From Rutidosis leptorrhynchoides (taxonomy: Eukaryota > Streptophyta > Magnoliopsida > Asterales > Asteraceae), in contig NC_092339.1 in the NCBI RefSeq assembly GCF_046630445.1, positions 313,471,501-313,535,500 on the forward strand: DNA of 64,000 bases. The letters are read 5' to 3'. The notes beneath the pieces were generated by a model that was not told where the DNA came from, did not search any database, and worked only from the letters and a program-made list of their open reading frames with translations. Made by a program: the position numbers and the translations under genes. Every line of letters starts with the position of its first letter. The first letter of the stretch is position 1. Positions 42,962-56,055 of the stretch are shown here, piece after piece.

Positions 42962-45900
42962 ATGGCGCGATTGAACCGAATGACGGAACAAGAAATCCAG
43001 GAACTCATCAATCAGCGAGTGAACGACAGAATGTTATGGGTCGAGGCTGCAAGAGGTGCTGCAGTTAACCCAAATCCTCGTGTGGGGTGCACTTACAAAA
43101 CTTTTCAAGCTTGCAAGCCCTCATCATTCAGTGGAACAGAAGGACCGATCGGTTTAACCCGGTGGATAGAAAAGATGGAGACTGTGTTTAAAATAAGTGG
43201 TTGTGTTGAAAAGGACATGACCAAGTATGCATCGTGCACTTTACAAGATAGTGCACTCACGTGGTGGAAAAATTATGTGAAGGCTGTAGGAGGAGTTGTA
43301 GCTTATGATACTCCTTGGGAAGAATTCAAAACAATGTTAATCAACGAGTATTGTCCAAGGAACGAGGTTAGGAAGTTGGAAGATGAATTACGAAGTCTGA
43401 AGGTTATTGGTACTGAAATCACCAACTACAATCAGCGATTCATGGAATTAGTTTTGCTATGTCCTGAATTGGTTCCAACCGAAGAACGGAAAATTGAAAT
43501 GTACAAAGATGGTTTGCCCAAAAAGGTCAAGGCAAATGTTACAGCATCGAAACCTAAGACAATTCATGAAGCTATAACCATGGCAAACGAGCTAATGGAT
43601 CAGGTCATCTTGGATAAGAAAGCATCCAATACTGATGTGAAGGTATCAGGTAACAAAAGAAAGTGGAATGGAAGTTATGATCGAGGTAATCAACAACAAT
43701 CTTTTAAGAAACAAGAAACCACGCAAGGTGCGGGTAGTGGTTCAGGCTTTGGTTACAAAGGACAAAATCCTTTATGCAACCGATGCCACAAACATCACTT
43801 TGGTTACTGTAGTGTGGTATGCAACAAATGTAATCGACAGGGTCATCTTGCTGAAGATTGTAGGGCTCTCGTTACAAATACAAATGGTACCAAGACTCCT
43901 GCCACCAATGCAAATAGAACTGCTTTGGCTACCGTTACTTGTTTTGGGTGTGGAAAACAAGGTCACTATAAGAGCCAGTGCCCGAATCCAGAGAAGAATG
44001 TCGGACCTGCACGTGGGAGAGCATTTGTTATTAATGCTAGAGAGGCACGCGAAGACCCGGAGCTTGTTACGGGTACGTTTACCATTAATAACTTATCAGC
44101 ATCTATTTTATTTGATACTGGTGCCGATAGAAGTTACGTGTGTAGAGACTTTCACGCTAAATTGAATTGTTCATCATTACCTCTAGATGCTAAGTACATG
44201 ATTGAGTTAGCTAATGGTAAACTAATTAAAGCCGATAAAATTTGCCGTGATTGTAAAATAAATTTAGCCGGAGAAACATTTAAGATTGACTTAATACCCG
44301 TAGAATTAGGAAGTTTTGATGTAATAGTCGGCATGGACTGGATGTCCAAAGTAGGAGCTGAAGTTGTGTGTGCCAAGAAGGAAATTCGCATTCCTGGTAA
44401 GGATAAAATGCCGGTGATGATTTATGGAGAGAAGGGTAATTCAAAGCTAAAACTCATTAGCTGTTTGAAAGCCAAGAAGTGTTTAGAAAAGGGATGTTAT
44501 GCTATTCTAGCACATGTTAATAAAGTCGAAAAGAAAGAAAAAGAGAAGTGCATCAATGACGTACCTGTGGCAAGAGATTTTCCTGAAGTATTTCCGGAAG
44601 AGTTGCCGGGATTACCTCCATTTAGATCTGTAGAATTTCAAATAGATCTTGTACCAGGAGCTGCACCGGTTGCCCGTGCTCCATATAGACTTGCACCGTC
44701 CGAGTTAAAAGAACTTCAGAGTCAGTTAAAAGAATTACTGGATCGTGGATTCATACGACCAAGTACTTCACCGTGGGGAGCTCCAATTTTATTCGTCAAG
44801 AAGAAAGACGGATCTTTCCTAATGTGTATAGATTATCGTGAATTAAATAAGTTAACTATCAAGAATCGGTATCCACTACCGAGAATTGACGACTTATTTG
44901 ATCAACTCCAAGGATCATGTGTGTACTCGAAAATTGACCTAAGATCGGGCTATCATCAATTACGTGTCAAAGAAGAAGATATACCGAAAACTGCTTTTCG
45001 GACACGCTACGGTCATTACGAATTTTTGGTCATGCCGTTTGGATTGACGAATGCGCCAGCTGTATTCATGGACCTCATGAATCGAGTTTGTAGTCCATAT
45101 TTAGATAAGTTTGTTATCGTTTTCATTGATGATATTCTTATCTATTCCAAGAGTGAGTTGATATTAGAGTTGTTAAGAAAAGAACAGCTATATGCTAAAT
45201 TTTCTAAATGTGCTTTCTGGTTGAAAGAAGTGCAATTTCTTGGCCACGTTGTTAGTAGCAAAGGAATTCAGGTTGATCCAGCAAAAATTGAAGCCATTGA
45301 AAAATGGGAGACTCCTAAGACACCAATGCAGATACGCCAATTTTTGGGTTTAGCCGGTTATTATAGAAGGTTTATTCAAGATTTTTCCCGAATAGCTAAG
45401 CCGTTGACAGCGTTAATGCAAAAAGGGAAGAAATATGAATGGACTTCTGAGCAGGAGAGTGCATTTCAATTACTGAAAAAGAAGTTGACTACGACGCCTA
45501 TTTTATCGTTACCAGAAGGGAACGATGATTTTGAAATATATTGTGACGCTTCGCGACAAGGTTTTGGTTGCGTTCTTATGCAACGAAAGAAAGTTATTGC
45601 ATACGCATCCCGACAATTAAAGATTCACGAGCGGAATTATACGACGCATGATCTAGAACTGGGAGCAGTCGTGTTTGCATTGAAGATATGGAGACACTAC
45701 TTGTATGGGGTTAAATGCACTGTGTTTACTGATCATAAAAGCCTTCAACATATTTTCGATCAAAAACAGCTGAACATGAGGCAACGTAGGTGGGTTGAGT
45801 TAATAAATGACTATGATTGTGAAATTCGTTATCATCCCGGGAAAGCGAATGTGGTGGCTGACGCACTAAGCAGAAAGGAACGAGAACCAATTCGAGTACG

Positions 45901-47368
45901 AGCGATGAACATAAAAATTTGCATGAATCTCAACTCACAAATCAAAGAGGCTCAACGAGAAGCACTTACTAAAGAAAATATAGGAAATGAAATAATGAAG
46001 AAGTATGAGAAGCAACTCGTTATACGGGAAGATGGAACTCGATATTTTGCAAATCGTATTTGGGTACCGAAGTTGGGTGGATTGAGGAAGTTGATATTGA
46101 ATGAGGCACATAAGACAAGATACTCGATACATCCTGGAGTTGGAAAGATGTATCAAGATCTTAAGACGCATTATTGGTGGCCTAATTTAAAGACAGACGT
46201 TGCAACATATGTTGGGGAATGTTTAACTTGTTCCAAGGTCAAAGCAGAACACCAGAAGCCGTCAGGGTTACTTCAACAACCAGAAATCCCAGAATGGAAA
46301 TGGGATGATATTACCATGGATTTCATCACGATGTTACCAAAGACTGCCTGGGGATACGACACCATTTGGGTGATTGTTGATCGTCTCACCAAGTCTGCAC
46401 ATTTCTTGCCTATAAAGGAAACGGATAGAATGGAGAAACTATTACGATTATATATAAAGGAAATTGTTTCAAGGCATGGAATACCTATTTCCATTATATC
46501 CGATCGTGATAGTAGATTTACCTCAAAGTTCTGGCAATCACTACAGGAGGCACTAGGAACTCGTTTGGATATGAGTACCGCATATCATCCGCAAACGGAC
46601 GGGCAGAGTGAAAGAACAATTCAGACTCTTGAAGACATGCTCAGGGCATGTGTGATCAATTTTGGAAACGGATGGGATAAGTATTTACCGTTAGCAGAAT
46701 TCTCGTATAATAATAGTTATCATGCGAGCATTAAAGCTGCACCATTCGAAGCACTGTATGGAAGGAAGTGTAGGTCTCCTATCTGTTGGAATGAAGTAGG
46801 AGATCGACAATTAACTGGTCCCGAGATCATACACGAAACGACTGAGAAGATAGTACAAATCAAGGAGAGATTGAAAACAGCCCGTAGTCTCCAAAAGAGC
46901 TACGCCGATGTCCGAAGGAAACCATTAGAGTTTCATATCAGTGACATGGTTATGCTAAAGGTGTCACCTTAGAAAGGTGTAATACATTTCGGAAAAAGGG
47001 GTAAACTGAACCCAAGATATGTAGGCCCGTTCAAGATCATCGAACGCATTGGACCGGTAGCTTATCGACTCGAGTTACCGCAACAACTCGCCGGAGTACA
47101 TAATACCTTTCACGTCTCGAACCTTAAGAAGTGTCTTGCAAAGGAAGACCTCACCATTCCTCTTGAAGAAATCCATGTCGATGAGAAACTACAATTCATC
47201 GAAGAACCAATCGAAATCATGGATCGTGAAGTTAAACAGCTCAAGCAGAGCAACATACAGATCGTTAAGGTTCGTTGGAATGCTCGAAGAGGTCCTGAGT
47301 TTACTTGGGAACGAGAGGATCAGATGAAACAAAAGTATCCACACTTGTTTCTCGATGACGCAAAATAG
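42962..47368 (+). CDS. G2 gag-pol region
   Basis: Order of parts: gag capsid-like domain (about 43080-43600), zinc knuckles of the CxxCxxxGH type (about 43770-43985), aspartic protease with the DTGADRSY motif (about 44110), reverse transcriptase with the [10 protein letters not shown] motif (about 45120), RNase H with IYCDASRQG (about 45535), integrase with HHCC and MDFITMLP / [11 protein letters not shown] motifs (about 46090-46700), and a chromodomain-like end [15 protein letters not shown] (about 47275-47320). Ty3 chromovirus, probably Tekay-like. Almost entirely open, with about one break. The product would form particles and copy and integrate the element. Confidence 0.9.
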
Positions 47369-47415
47369 GTACAATTTTAAAATTTCGGGACGAAATTTAT
47401 TTAACGGGTAGGTAC

Positions 47416-50328
47416 TGTAATGACCCGCACTTTTTTGATCAATTTATACTTATAAGATTAATATTTACATAAATTAAACCTTACCAACATGATAAGCAAT
47501 CCAAATTGTTGAGACTTATGTTTTTGAAATGAGTTTTACACAACGTTTGACCGTCTAGTTTGACCGATGATATCACGAACTATACAATATATGATAATTA
47601 TACGTTTGTGTATATATATGTATATATACATATTTAACATGATCTAAGGATGTTTTAATACCTCATTTTGTATTAATAACAATAAGTTATAAGTATATTT
47701 TGAAACTACTAACTTAAGTTTTCAAAACGATAACCATACGTAACGTTATTTGACATAAATACTTATGACCTATAATGTTTATACATATATCGTATAAGTA
47801 ATGTATTTAATCACTTTTTAAGGACTTAAATACATAAAACAATATAAGTGTATTCACAAAAGATAGCTATATTTGAATTCTCATTCCATTTTTCACAAAA
47901 TTTCTATACGTATATCTAGAGTACATGTACTCGTATCATACCTAGCTTCTATACGTATTTACTATTGGTATATACACATCAAATCACCACCAACCAGCCC
48001 TTGTTCAATGCCTTATGTATAAGGTAACTACTTTTGTTATCTAGTATGACAATTTCACATGATTAAAAGATTTTTTCACAAAATTACAAACTTATACACC
48101 TTTTACATCACCATTTATACTCCATCCATTTTCAATTTTTGATTCATTTTTACCTCAAACCTCTAGCTAAAAACACACACACTTTTAAGAGTCTTAAACT
48201 CCATAACCATTCAGCTAATATCCATGAAGATCTAGCCATAAAAACATCACTTAATCACCATAAGAAAACTCTTACAAAAACACTTCAAGAATCCTTCCAA
48301 GAACACAAACTTACTTCCAATCTTTCATCCAATTCCATCACCCTTTTGGTTCTAGGTTCTTACTCCTCTTTTACAGCAATCTTGTCCAAGTAACTTGAGG
48401 TAGTAACTTTGTTCATAACCTTATTCGATTCATATATATATATAGCTATCTTATTTTGTGGTATAAAATAAAATTTTAACAACAAGAACATAGTTTGAAT
48501 GTTTTCAAACTTGTTTGCAAACTAAATAGATCCTTCTAACTTAACTTTTAAAATACTTCAAGACCTGTAATATAACTTAAATATATGCTAATTTAACAAG
48601 GTATAATTTGGTTTTTCAAAGAACACCTTAAAAACTGTTTTTACGACGTCGGAGTGCAACCGGGGGCTGTTTTGGGTTGGATAATTAAAAACCATCTTAA
48701 ACTTTGAATTGGAGGTTTATTTTCTGGAAAAATGATTTTTACTATGAATATGATAACACATAAAAATTTCATGATTTAACTCAAAGTATAAGTATTTTTA
48801 GAAAAATAATCATTTAAGGTTGTTTACATGATGGAAAATGATTAACTTCATAAGTTTCACTAAAGTTTGACCTATGACCTGTGATTTCGAATACAAACTA
48901 AGGTATTTACAGTTCATAGTCTTAAAGAGGGACTCGATCCAAGGAAGTGGCAAGTTGAATCAACGAAAACGGAGTTGTAACGAAGAAACTATGACCAAAA
49001 CGAGATCGGATATCTAAGACTAGTTTAGCTACGAAAATAATTGGAGAAAATTAAATAAATCACATCTTTTTAAAATAACATGATATTTTATATATATGTA
49101 CTCATAATTTAATTTTATATGGTTCAGGATCACCCGTAAACAATACGAGAAGATTAATCATAAGATCCCATGATTGTACGCAACACGTCATTTGACAACA
49201 CCGGTACTTTATGTATGCAACACGTCATTTGACAACACCGGTACCGTGGGTCAAGATTAATCTCGACCAATACATATACGATGGGGGTTTTATTTATTTC
49301 ATTGGGGGTTTATTAAACACCTAAAAATGAACCATTAAAATTGAATTACTAACATCGGACTGCTAACTACGGACTAAGGAATTATTAAAAGTATTATAAG
49401 TATATATATGTGACATTTGTTTAAAATGAAAATATATTGATAAATTATATATGGATAGGTTCGTAATATCAATCGGAGACCAATTCGAAATTACATATCT
49501 TCAAGACAAAAGTGAGTATATAGTCCCACTTTTAAACTCTAAGTATTTCGGGATGAGAATACATGTATTTTATGTTTTACGTTATGGACACAAGTAACTG
49601 GAAAATATATTCTACGTTGAGTTGTACCACTGGCATACTTCCCTGTAGCTTGGTAACTGTTATTTACAGCGGTATTGTAAACGCGAATCCTGTTGATAGA
49701 TCTATCGGGCCTGACAACCCCAACCGGACTGGACGACCAGTATTCAACGGTTGCACAGTACTTCGTTTTGTGACTACACTTGGTACGGTGTAGTAAGATT
49801 TCATAATAAAGGGAATATGCGACGTGATTAAATGTTAAGTATGGTTACCAAGTGCTCAACCACTTAGAATATTTTTATTAAAACGTTTATATATGAAATC
49901 TTGTGGTCTATATATATATATTGCTGCCGGCATTAAACCTATATCTCACCAACTTTATGTTGACGTTTTAAGCATGTCTATTCTCAGGTGATAATTAGAA
50001 GCTTCCGCTGCAACATGTTGAATTTAAACAAGATCTTGAGTATGCATATTTGTATCAAAAATAAAACTGCATATCAGAGGATTTGTAATGTAAAATATGC
50101 TAGAAATCGTATTGTTATCATCACATGTAAATTTTGTAAGTCTAAGATTATCGCTAAACGATAATCATCTTTATTTTGTCTAAAGCTTGTATTAAAATAA
50201 GAATTATGGTTTGTAATGTAAAATATATGCAGTTGTTCTTTTAAAAATGTCGCATATAGAGGTCAATACCTCGCAATGAAATCATACGTTATCTAACACG
50301 TTCTTATGGTTAAGGACGGGTTATGACA
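47416..50328 (+). repeat. 3' LTR of chromovirus G2
   Basis: 2,913 bases, tgtaatgacccg to gggttatgaca, almost identical to 39028-41951. Confidence 0.95.
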
Positions 50329-51675
50329 CGTAATGACCGTAACGTGTTCTGAAAGCAGTCTTTGGAATATCATCTTCTTTCACCCGCATTTGATGATACC
50401 CGGAACGTAAGTCAATCTTTGAATAAACAGACGAGCCTTGTAGTTGATCAAATAAGTCGTCGATTCTCGGTAGTGGGTAGCGGTTCTTGATGGTAAGTTT
50501 GTTCAACTCTCGGTAGTCGATACACAACCTGAATGTACCATCTTTCTTCTTGACAAACAAAACAGGAGCTCCCCACGGTGATGTGCTTGGTCGAATGAAA
50601 CCATGCTCTAAAAGTTCTTGTAATTGGCTTTGCAGTTCTTTCATCTCGCTGGGTGCGAGTCTGTAAGGAGCACGAGCTATTGGTGCAGCTCCTGGTACAA
50701 GATCTATTTGAAATTCAACGGATCGATGTGGGGGTAATCCCGGTAATTCTTTCAGAAATACATCGGGAAATTCTTTTGCGACGGGAACATCATTGATGCT
50801 CTTTTCTTCAGTTTGTACTTTCTTGACGTGTGCTAGAACAGTATAGCAACCTTTTCTTATTAGTTTTTGTGCCTTCAAATTACTAATAAGATGTAGCTTC
50901 GTGTTGCCTTTTCTCCGTACACCATTAAGGGTTTTCCTTTTTCTCGTATAATGCGAATTGCATTTTTGTAACAAACGATCTCTGTTTTCACTTCTTTCAA
51001 CCAGTCCATACCGATTATCACATCAAAACTCCCTAACTCTACTGGTATCAAGTCAATCTTAAATGTTTCGCTAACCAGTTTAATTTCTAGATTCTGACAT
51101 ATATTATCTGCTGAAATTAATTTACCATCTGCTAATTCGAGTAAAAATTTACTATCCAAAGGCGTCAATGGACAACTTAATTTAGCACAAAAATCTCTAC
51201 TCATATAGCTTCTATCCGCCCCCGAATCAAATAAAACGTAAGCAGATTTATTGTCAATAAGAAACGTACCCGTAACAAGCTCCGGGTCTTCCTGTGCCTC
51301 TGCCGCATTAATATTGAAAACTCTTCCGCGACCTTGTCCATTCGTGTTCTCCTGGTTCGGGCAATTTCTAATAATGTGGCCCGGTTTTCCACATTTATAA
51401 AAAACTACATTGGCATAACTTGCTCCGACACTACTTGCTCCGCCATTACTCATTCCGACACCATTTGTTCCTTTCGTTCTATTAACCCCTGGTCCGTAGA
51501 CCTCACACTTCGCCATGCTATGACCATTTCTTTTACACTTGTTGCAAAATTTGGTGCAGAACCCCGAGTGATACTTTTCACACCTTTGGCATAGCTTCTT
51601 CTGATTGTTGTTTTTGTTGCGGTTATTATTGTTGTTGGGATGATTGTTGTAGTTGCTGTTGTTGTTGTTGTTGTT

Positions 51676-51706
<31 letters not shown>

Positions 51707-51844
51707 GGCCGTTTGTTGTAGTTGCGATTGATGTTGCGATTGTTGGGATAATTGTTGCGATTATTGTTGTAATTGCTGTTGTTGTTGTATTGGTGATTCT
51801 TATCACCGTTTTCCTCCCACTTTCTTTTGACTTGCTTCACATTG
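50329..51844 (-). pseudogene. G1 gag end, zinc knuckle, protease and start of reverse transcriptase
   Basis: On the minus strand: a very Asn-rich tract coded by (aac)n-like DNA (about 51600-51790), zinc knuckles ([23 protein letters not shown]), the protease motif [10 protein letters not shown], and the reverse transcriptase N-terminal part up to the G2 insertion ([13 protein letters not shown] near 50390-50430). Matches G3 closely. Fossil; cut at both ends by later insertions, with about one or two further breaks. Confidence 0.88.
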
Positions 51845-54800
51845 TGTAGTGACCCGAACTTTTCCATGTTTATATATATTAATTGAGATTGATATTTACA
51901 TGATTAAATGTTTCCAACATGTTAAGCAATCAAACCTGTTAAGACTTGATTAATTGAAATAGGTTTCATATAGACAATTGACCACCCGAGTTGACCGGTG
52001 ATTCACGAAACGTTAAAACTTGTAAAAACTATATGATAACATATATATGGTTATATATATAGTTAACATGATATTATGATAAGTAAACATATCATTAAGT
52101 ATATTAACAATGAACTACATATGTAAAAACAAGACTACTAACTTAATGATTTTGAAACGAGACATATATGTAACGATTATCGTTGTAACAACATTTAATG
52201 TATATATATCATATTAAGAGATATTCGTACATCATAATATCATGATAATATAATAATTTAAAATCTCTTTTGATATTATAAACATTGGGTTAACAACATT
52301 TAACAAGATCGTTAACCTAAAGGTTTCAAAACAACATTTACATGTAACGACTAACGATGACTTAACGACTCAGTTAAAATGTATATACATGTAGTGTTTT
52401 AATATGTATTCATACACTTTTGAAAGACTTCAAGACACTTATCAAAATACTTCTACTTAACAAAAATGCTTACAATTACATCCTTGTTCAGTTTCATCAA
52501 CAATTCTACTCGTATGCACCCGTATTCGTACTCGTACAATACACAGCTTTTAGATGTATGTACTATTGGTATATACACTCCAATGATCAGCTCTTAGCAG
52601 CCCATGTGAGTCACCTAACACATGTGGGAACCATCATTTGGAAACTAGCATGAAATATCTCATAAAATTACAAAAATATGAGTAATCATTCATGACTTAT
52701 TTACATGAAAACAAAATTACATATCCTTTATATCTAATCCATACACCAATGACCAAAAACACCTACAAACACTTTCATTCTTCAATTTTCTTCATCTAAT
52801 TGATCTCTCTCAAGTTCTATCTTCAAGTTCTAAGTGTTCTTCATAAATTCCAAAAGTTCTAGTTTCATAAAATCAAGAATACTTTCAAGTTTGCTAGCTC
52901 ACTTCCAATCTTGTAAGGTGATCATCCAACCTCAAGAAATCTTTGTTTCTTACAGTAGGTTATCATTCTAATACAAGGTAATAATCATATTCAAACTTTG
53001 GTTCAATTTCTATAACTATAACAATCTTATTTCAAGTGATGATCTTACTTGAACTTGTTTTCGTGTCATGATTTTGCTTCAAGAACTTCGAGCCATCCAA
53101 GGATCCATTGAAGCTAGATCCATTTTTCTCTTTTCCAGTAGGTTTATCCAAGGAACTTAAGGTAGTAATGATGTTCATAACATCATTCGATTCATACATA
53201 TAAAGCTATCTTATTCGAAGGTTTAAACTTGTAATCACTAGAACATAGTTTAGTTAATTCTAAACTTGTTCGCAAACAAAAGTTAATCCTTCTAACTTGA
53301 CTTTTAAAATTAACTAAACACATGTTCTATATCTATATGATATGCTAACTTAATGATTTAAAACCTGGAAACACGAAAAACACCGTAAAACCGGATTTAC
53401 GCCGTCGTAGTAACACCGCGGGCTGTTTTGGGTTAGTTAATTAAAAACTATGATAAACTTTGATTTAAAAGTTGTTATTCTGAGAAAATGATTTTTATTA
53501 TGAACATGAAACTATATCCAAAAATTATGGTTAAACTCAAAGTGGAAGTATGTTTTCTAAAATGGTCATCTAGACGTCGTTCTTTCGACTGAAATGACTA
53601 CCTTTACAAAAACGACTTGTAACTTATTTTTCCGACTATAAACCTATACTTTTCTGTTTAGATTCATAAAATAGAGTTCAATATGAAACCATAGCAATTT
53701 GATTCACTCAAAACGGATTTAAAATGAAGAAGTTATGGGTAAAACAAGATTGGATAATTTTTCTCATTTTAGCTACGTGAAAATTGGTAACAAATCTATT
53801 CCAACCATAACTTAATCAACTTGTATTGTATATTATGTAATCTTGAGATACCATAGACACGTATACAATGTTTCGACCTATCATGTCGACACATCTATAT
53901 ATATTTCGGAACAACCATAGACACTCTATATGTGAATGTTGGAGTTAGCTATACAGGGTTGAGGTTGATTCCAAAATATATATAGTTTGAGTTGTGATCA
54001 ATACTGAGATACGTATACACTGGGTCGTGGATTGATTCAAGATAATATTTATCAATTTATTTCTGTACATCTAACTGTGGACAACTAGTTGTAGGTTACT
54101 AACGAGGACAGCTGACTTAATAAACTTAAAACATCAAAATATATTAAAAGTGTTGTAAATATATTTTGAACATACTTTGATATATATGTATATATTGTTA
54201 TAGGTTCGTGAATCAACCAGTGGCCAAGTCTTACTTCCCGACGAAGTAAAAATCTGTGAAGGTGAGTTATAGTCCCACTTTTAAAATCTAATATTTTTGG
54301 GATGAGAATACATGCAGGTTTTATAAATGATTTACAAAATAGACACAAGTACGTGAAACTACATTCTATGGTTGAATTATCGAAATCGAATATGCCCCTT
54401 TTTATTAAGTCTGGTAATCTAAGAATTAGGGAACAGACACCCTAATTGACGCGAATCCTAAAGATAGATCTATCGGGGCCAACAAGCCCCATCCAAAGTA
54501 CCGGATACTTTAGTACTTCGAAATTTATATCATATCCGAAGGGTGTCCCGGAATGATGGGGATATTCTTATATATGCATCTTGTTAATGTCAGTTACCAG
54601 GTGTTCACCATATGAATAATTTTTATCTCTATGTATGGGATGTGTATTGAAATATGAAATCTTGTGGTCTATTATTATGATTTGATATATATAGGTTAAA
54701 TCTATAACTCACCAATATTTTTGTTGACGTTTTAAGCATGTTTATTCTCAGGTGATTATTAAGAGCTTCCGCTGTCGCATACTTAAATAAGGACGAGATT

Positions 54801-55094
54801 TGGAGTCCATGCTTGTATGATATTATGTAAAAACTGCATTCAAGAAACTTATTTGGTTGTAACATATTTGTATTGTAAACCATTATGTAATGGTCGTGTG
54901 TAAACAGGATATTTTAGATTATCATTATTTGATAATCTACGTAAAGCTTTTTAAACCTTTATTGATGAAATAAAGGTTATGGTTTGTTTTAAAATGAATG
55001 CAGTCTTTGAAAAACATCACATATAAAGGTCAAAACCTCGCAACGAAATCAATTAATATGGAACATTTTTAATCAATAAGAACGGGACATTTCA
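51845..55094 (+). repeat. 5' LTR of chromovirus G3
   Basis: 3,250 bases, tgtagtgacccg to ggacatttca, followed by a primer-binding site like that of initiator tRNA-Met (55097-55108). Same family and length as the G1 LTR at 33350-36599, in the opposite orientation. Confidence 0.93.
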
Positions 55095-55304
55095 GTTGGT
55101 ATCCGAGCGTTGGTCTTAGAGAACCAGAAAATTTGCATTAGTGTGTCTTATCGAGTTTGTTAGGATGCATTAGTGAGTCTGGACTTCGACCGTGTTTTCT
55201 TTAAAAAATGATTTCTTAACATTTTTGTTGGAAACTATATACTTTTAACATATGAATATTATGTGATATATTAATCTCTTAACGTGTTTGACATTATGTG
55301 ATAG

Positions 55305-55919
55305 ATGTCTACCTCTAGAACAAGTCCCATTGACTCACCTAATAATAATGAAGAGTCAAATGTAAATTGGAATGATTCGTGGACTGATTCACAAGTTCCC
55401 GAAGAGGAACCGGAAGAAGAGTCGGAACCGGAAGAAGAATCGGAACCGGAAGAAGAATCGGAACCGGATGAAGAAATAGAACCGGTGGGAGAAATAATAA
55501 AACGGTTAAGTAAAAGAAAATCCTCAACCAACCGACCAAGGTTAATTATGGTCAATGGTGTTTCCGCCAAGGAAGCAAAATATTGGGAGGATTACCAATT
55601 CTCCGATGAATCGGATTCCGACGAGAATTCCGATGATGTTATAGAAATTACCCCAACTGAATTTAAAAAGGCAAAAGAAAATAATAAGGGAAAGGGCATA
55701 AAAATAGAGAAATCTAATTCCAACCCCGATGAACTTTATATGTATCGTCAACCCCCGAAGTCCTTAAGTTGTAACAATGACCCGGGAACCTCTAAACCAC
55801 CAGGTTTTTCTAAACCAATGTGGACAACGACAGTTAGTATTAGGGGAACATCATATATCCCTAGAAACTTGGCAAAACAAACCAAAACCGAAGAAGAAGA
55901 AACGAGCGAGTCGGAATAA
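55305..55919 (+). CDS. Accessory acidic open frame of G3, function unknown
   Basis: 204 codons between the 5' LTR and the F-box gene. It has Ser/Asn-rich and acidic segments with tandem SEPEEE units coded by an 18-base repeat (about 55405-55475), a second acidic block (SDESDSDENSDD) and a basic KGKGIKIEK stretch. No known domain is recognised. It shares position and acidic repeat with the 150-codon frame of G2, so both probably descend from one ancestral frame of this retrotransposon group. Open throughout. Role unknown; translation not shown. Confidence 0.6.
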   Translation: MSTSRTSPIDSPNNNEESNVNWNDSWTDSQVPEEEPEEESEPEEESEPEEESEPDEEIEPVGEIIKRLSKRKSSTNRPRLIMVNGVSAKEAKYWEDYQFSDESDSDENSDDVIEITPTEFKKAKENNKGKGIKIEKSNSNPDELYMYRQPPKSLSCNNDPGTSKPPGFSKPMWTTTVSIRGTSYIPRNLAKQTKTEEEETSESE

Positions 55920-56055
55920 GATAGTTGTATTCGTGTGGTGTAATATATGTAATATAGTATGCTTATGCTTTATGATATATGTAAAAATTGCTTGTATTAA
56001 TAAGTATTTTTTTATGAATCTAACTCTTGTCTATTTTACAGTTTAAAAACACAAA

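Larger units (their letters stand above)
39028..50328 (+). mobile_element. Young, nearly whole Ty3 chromovirus G2
   Basis: An 11.3-kb element inserted into the reverse transcriptase region of G1, with the 5-bp target duplication cgtaa (39023-39027 and 50329-50333). Parts: 5' LTR, primer-binding site matching initiator tRNA-Met (41954-41965), an extra acidic open frame, gag-pol, a purine-rich pre-LTR block, 3' LTR. The LTRs differ at roughly 0.35%, which at commonly used plant rates implies an insertion of the order of 0.1-0.3 million years; the rate is assumed. It looks nearly whole, with about one or two breaks. The chromodomain-like end of pol suggests a Tekay-like lineage. Confidence 0.93.
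33350..51844 (-). mobile_element. Ty3 chromovirus G1 (minus strand), old host of two later insertions
   Basis: Seen parts: 3' LTR 33350-36599; integrase, RNase H and most of the reverse transcriptase at 36600-39027; then, after the inserted element G2 (39028-50328), the start of the reverse transcriptase, protease and gag at 50329-51844. There G3 interrupts it within gag. Its 5' end and 5' LTR are outside the window. Clearly broken: two large insertions plus a few smaller breaks. It must be older than both G2 and G3. The chromodomain-like tail and tRNA-Met-type relatives suggest a Tekay-like chromovirus. Confidence 0.88.

Noticed and set aside
42962-47368. Treating G2 gag-pol as a host aspartic protease or integrase-like domesticated gene
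   Set aside because: It sits inside LTRs with a target duplication and a primer-binding site, in standard chromovirus order.
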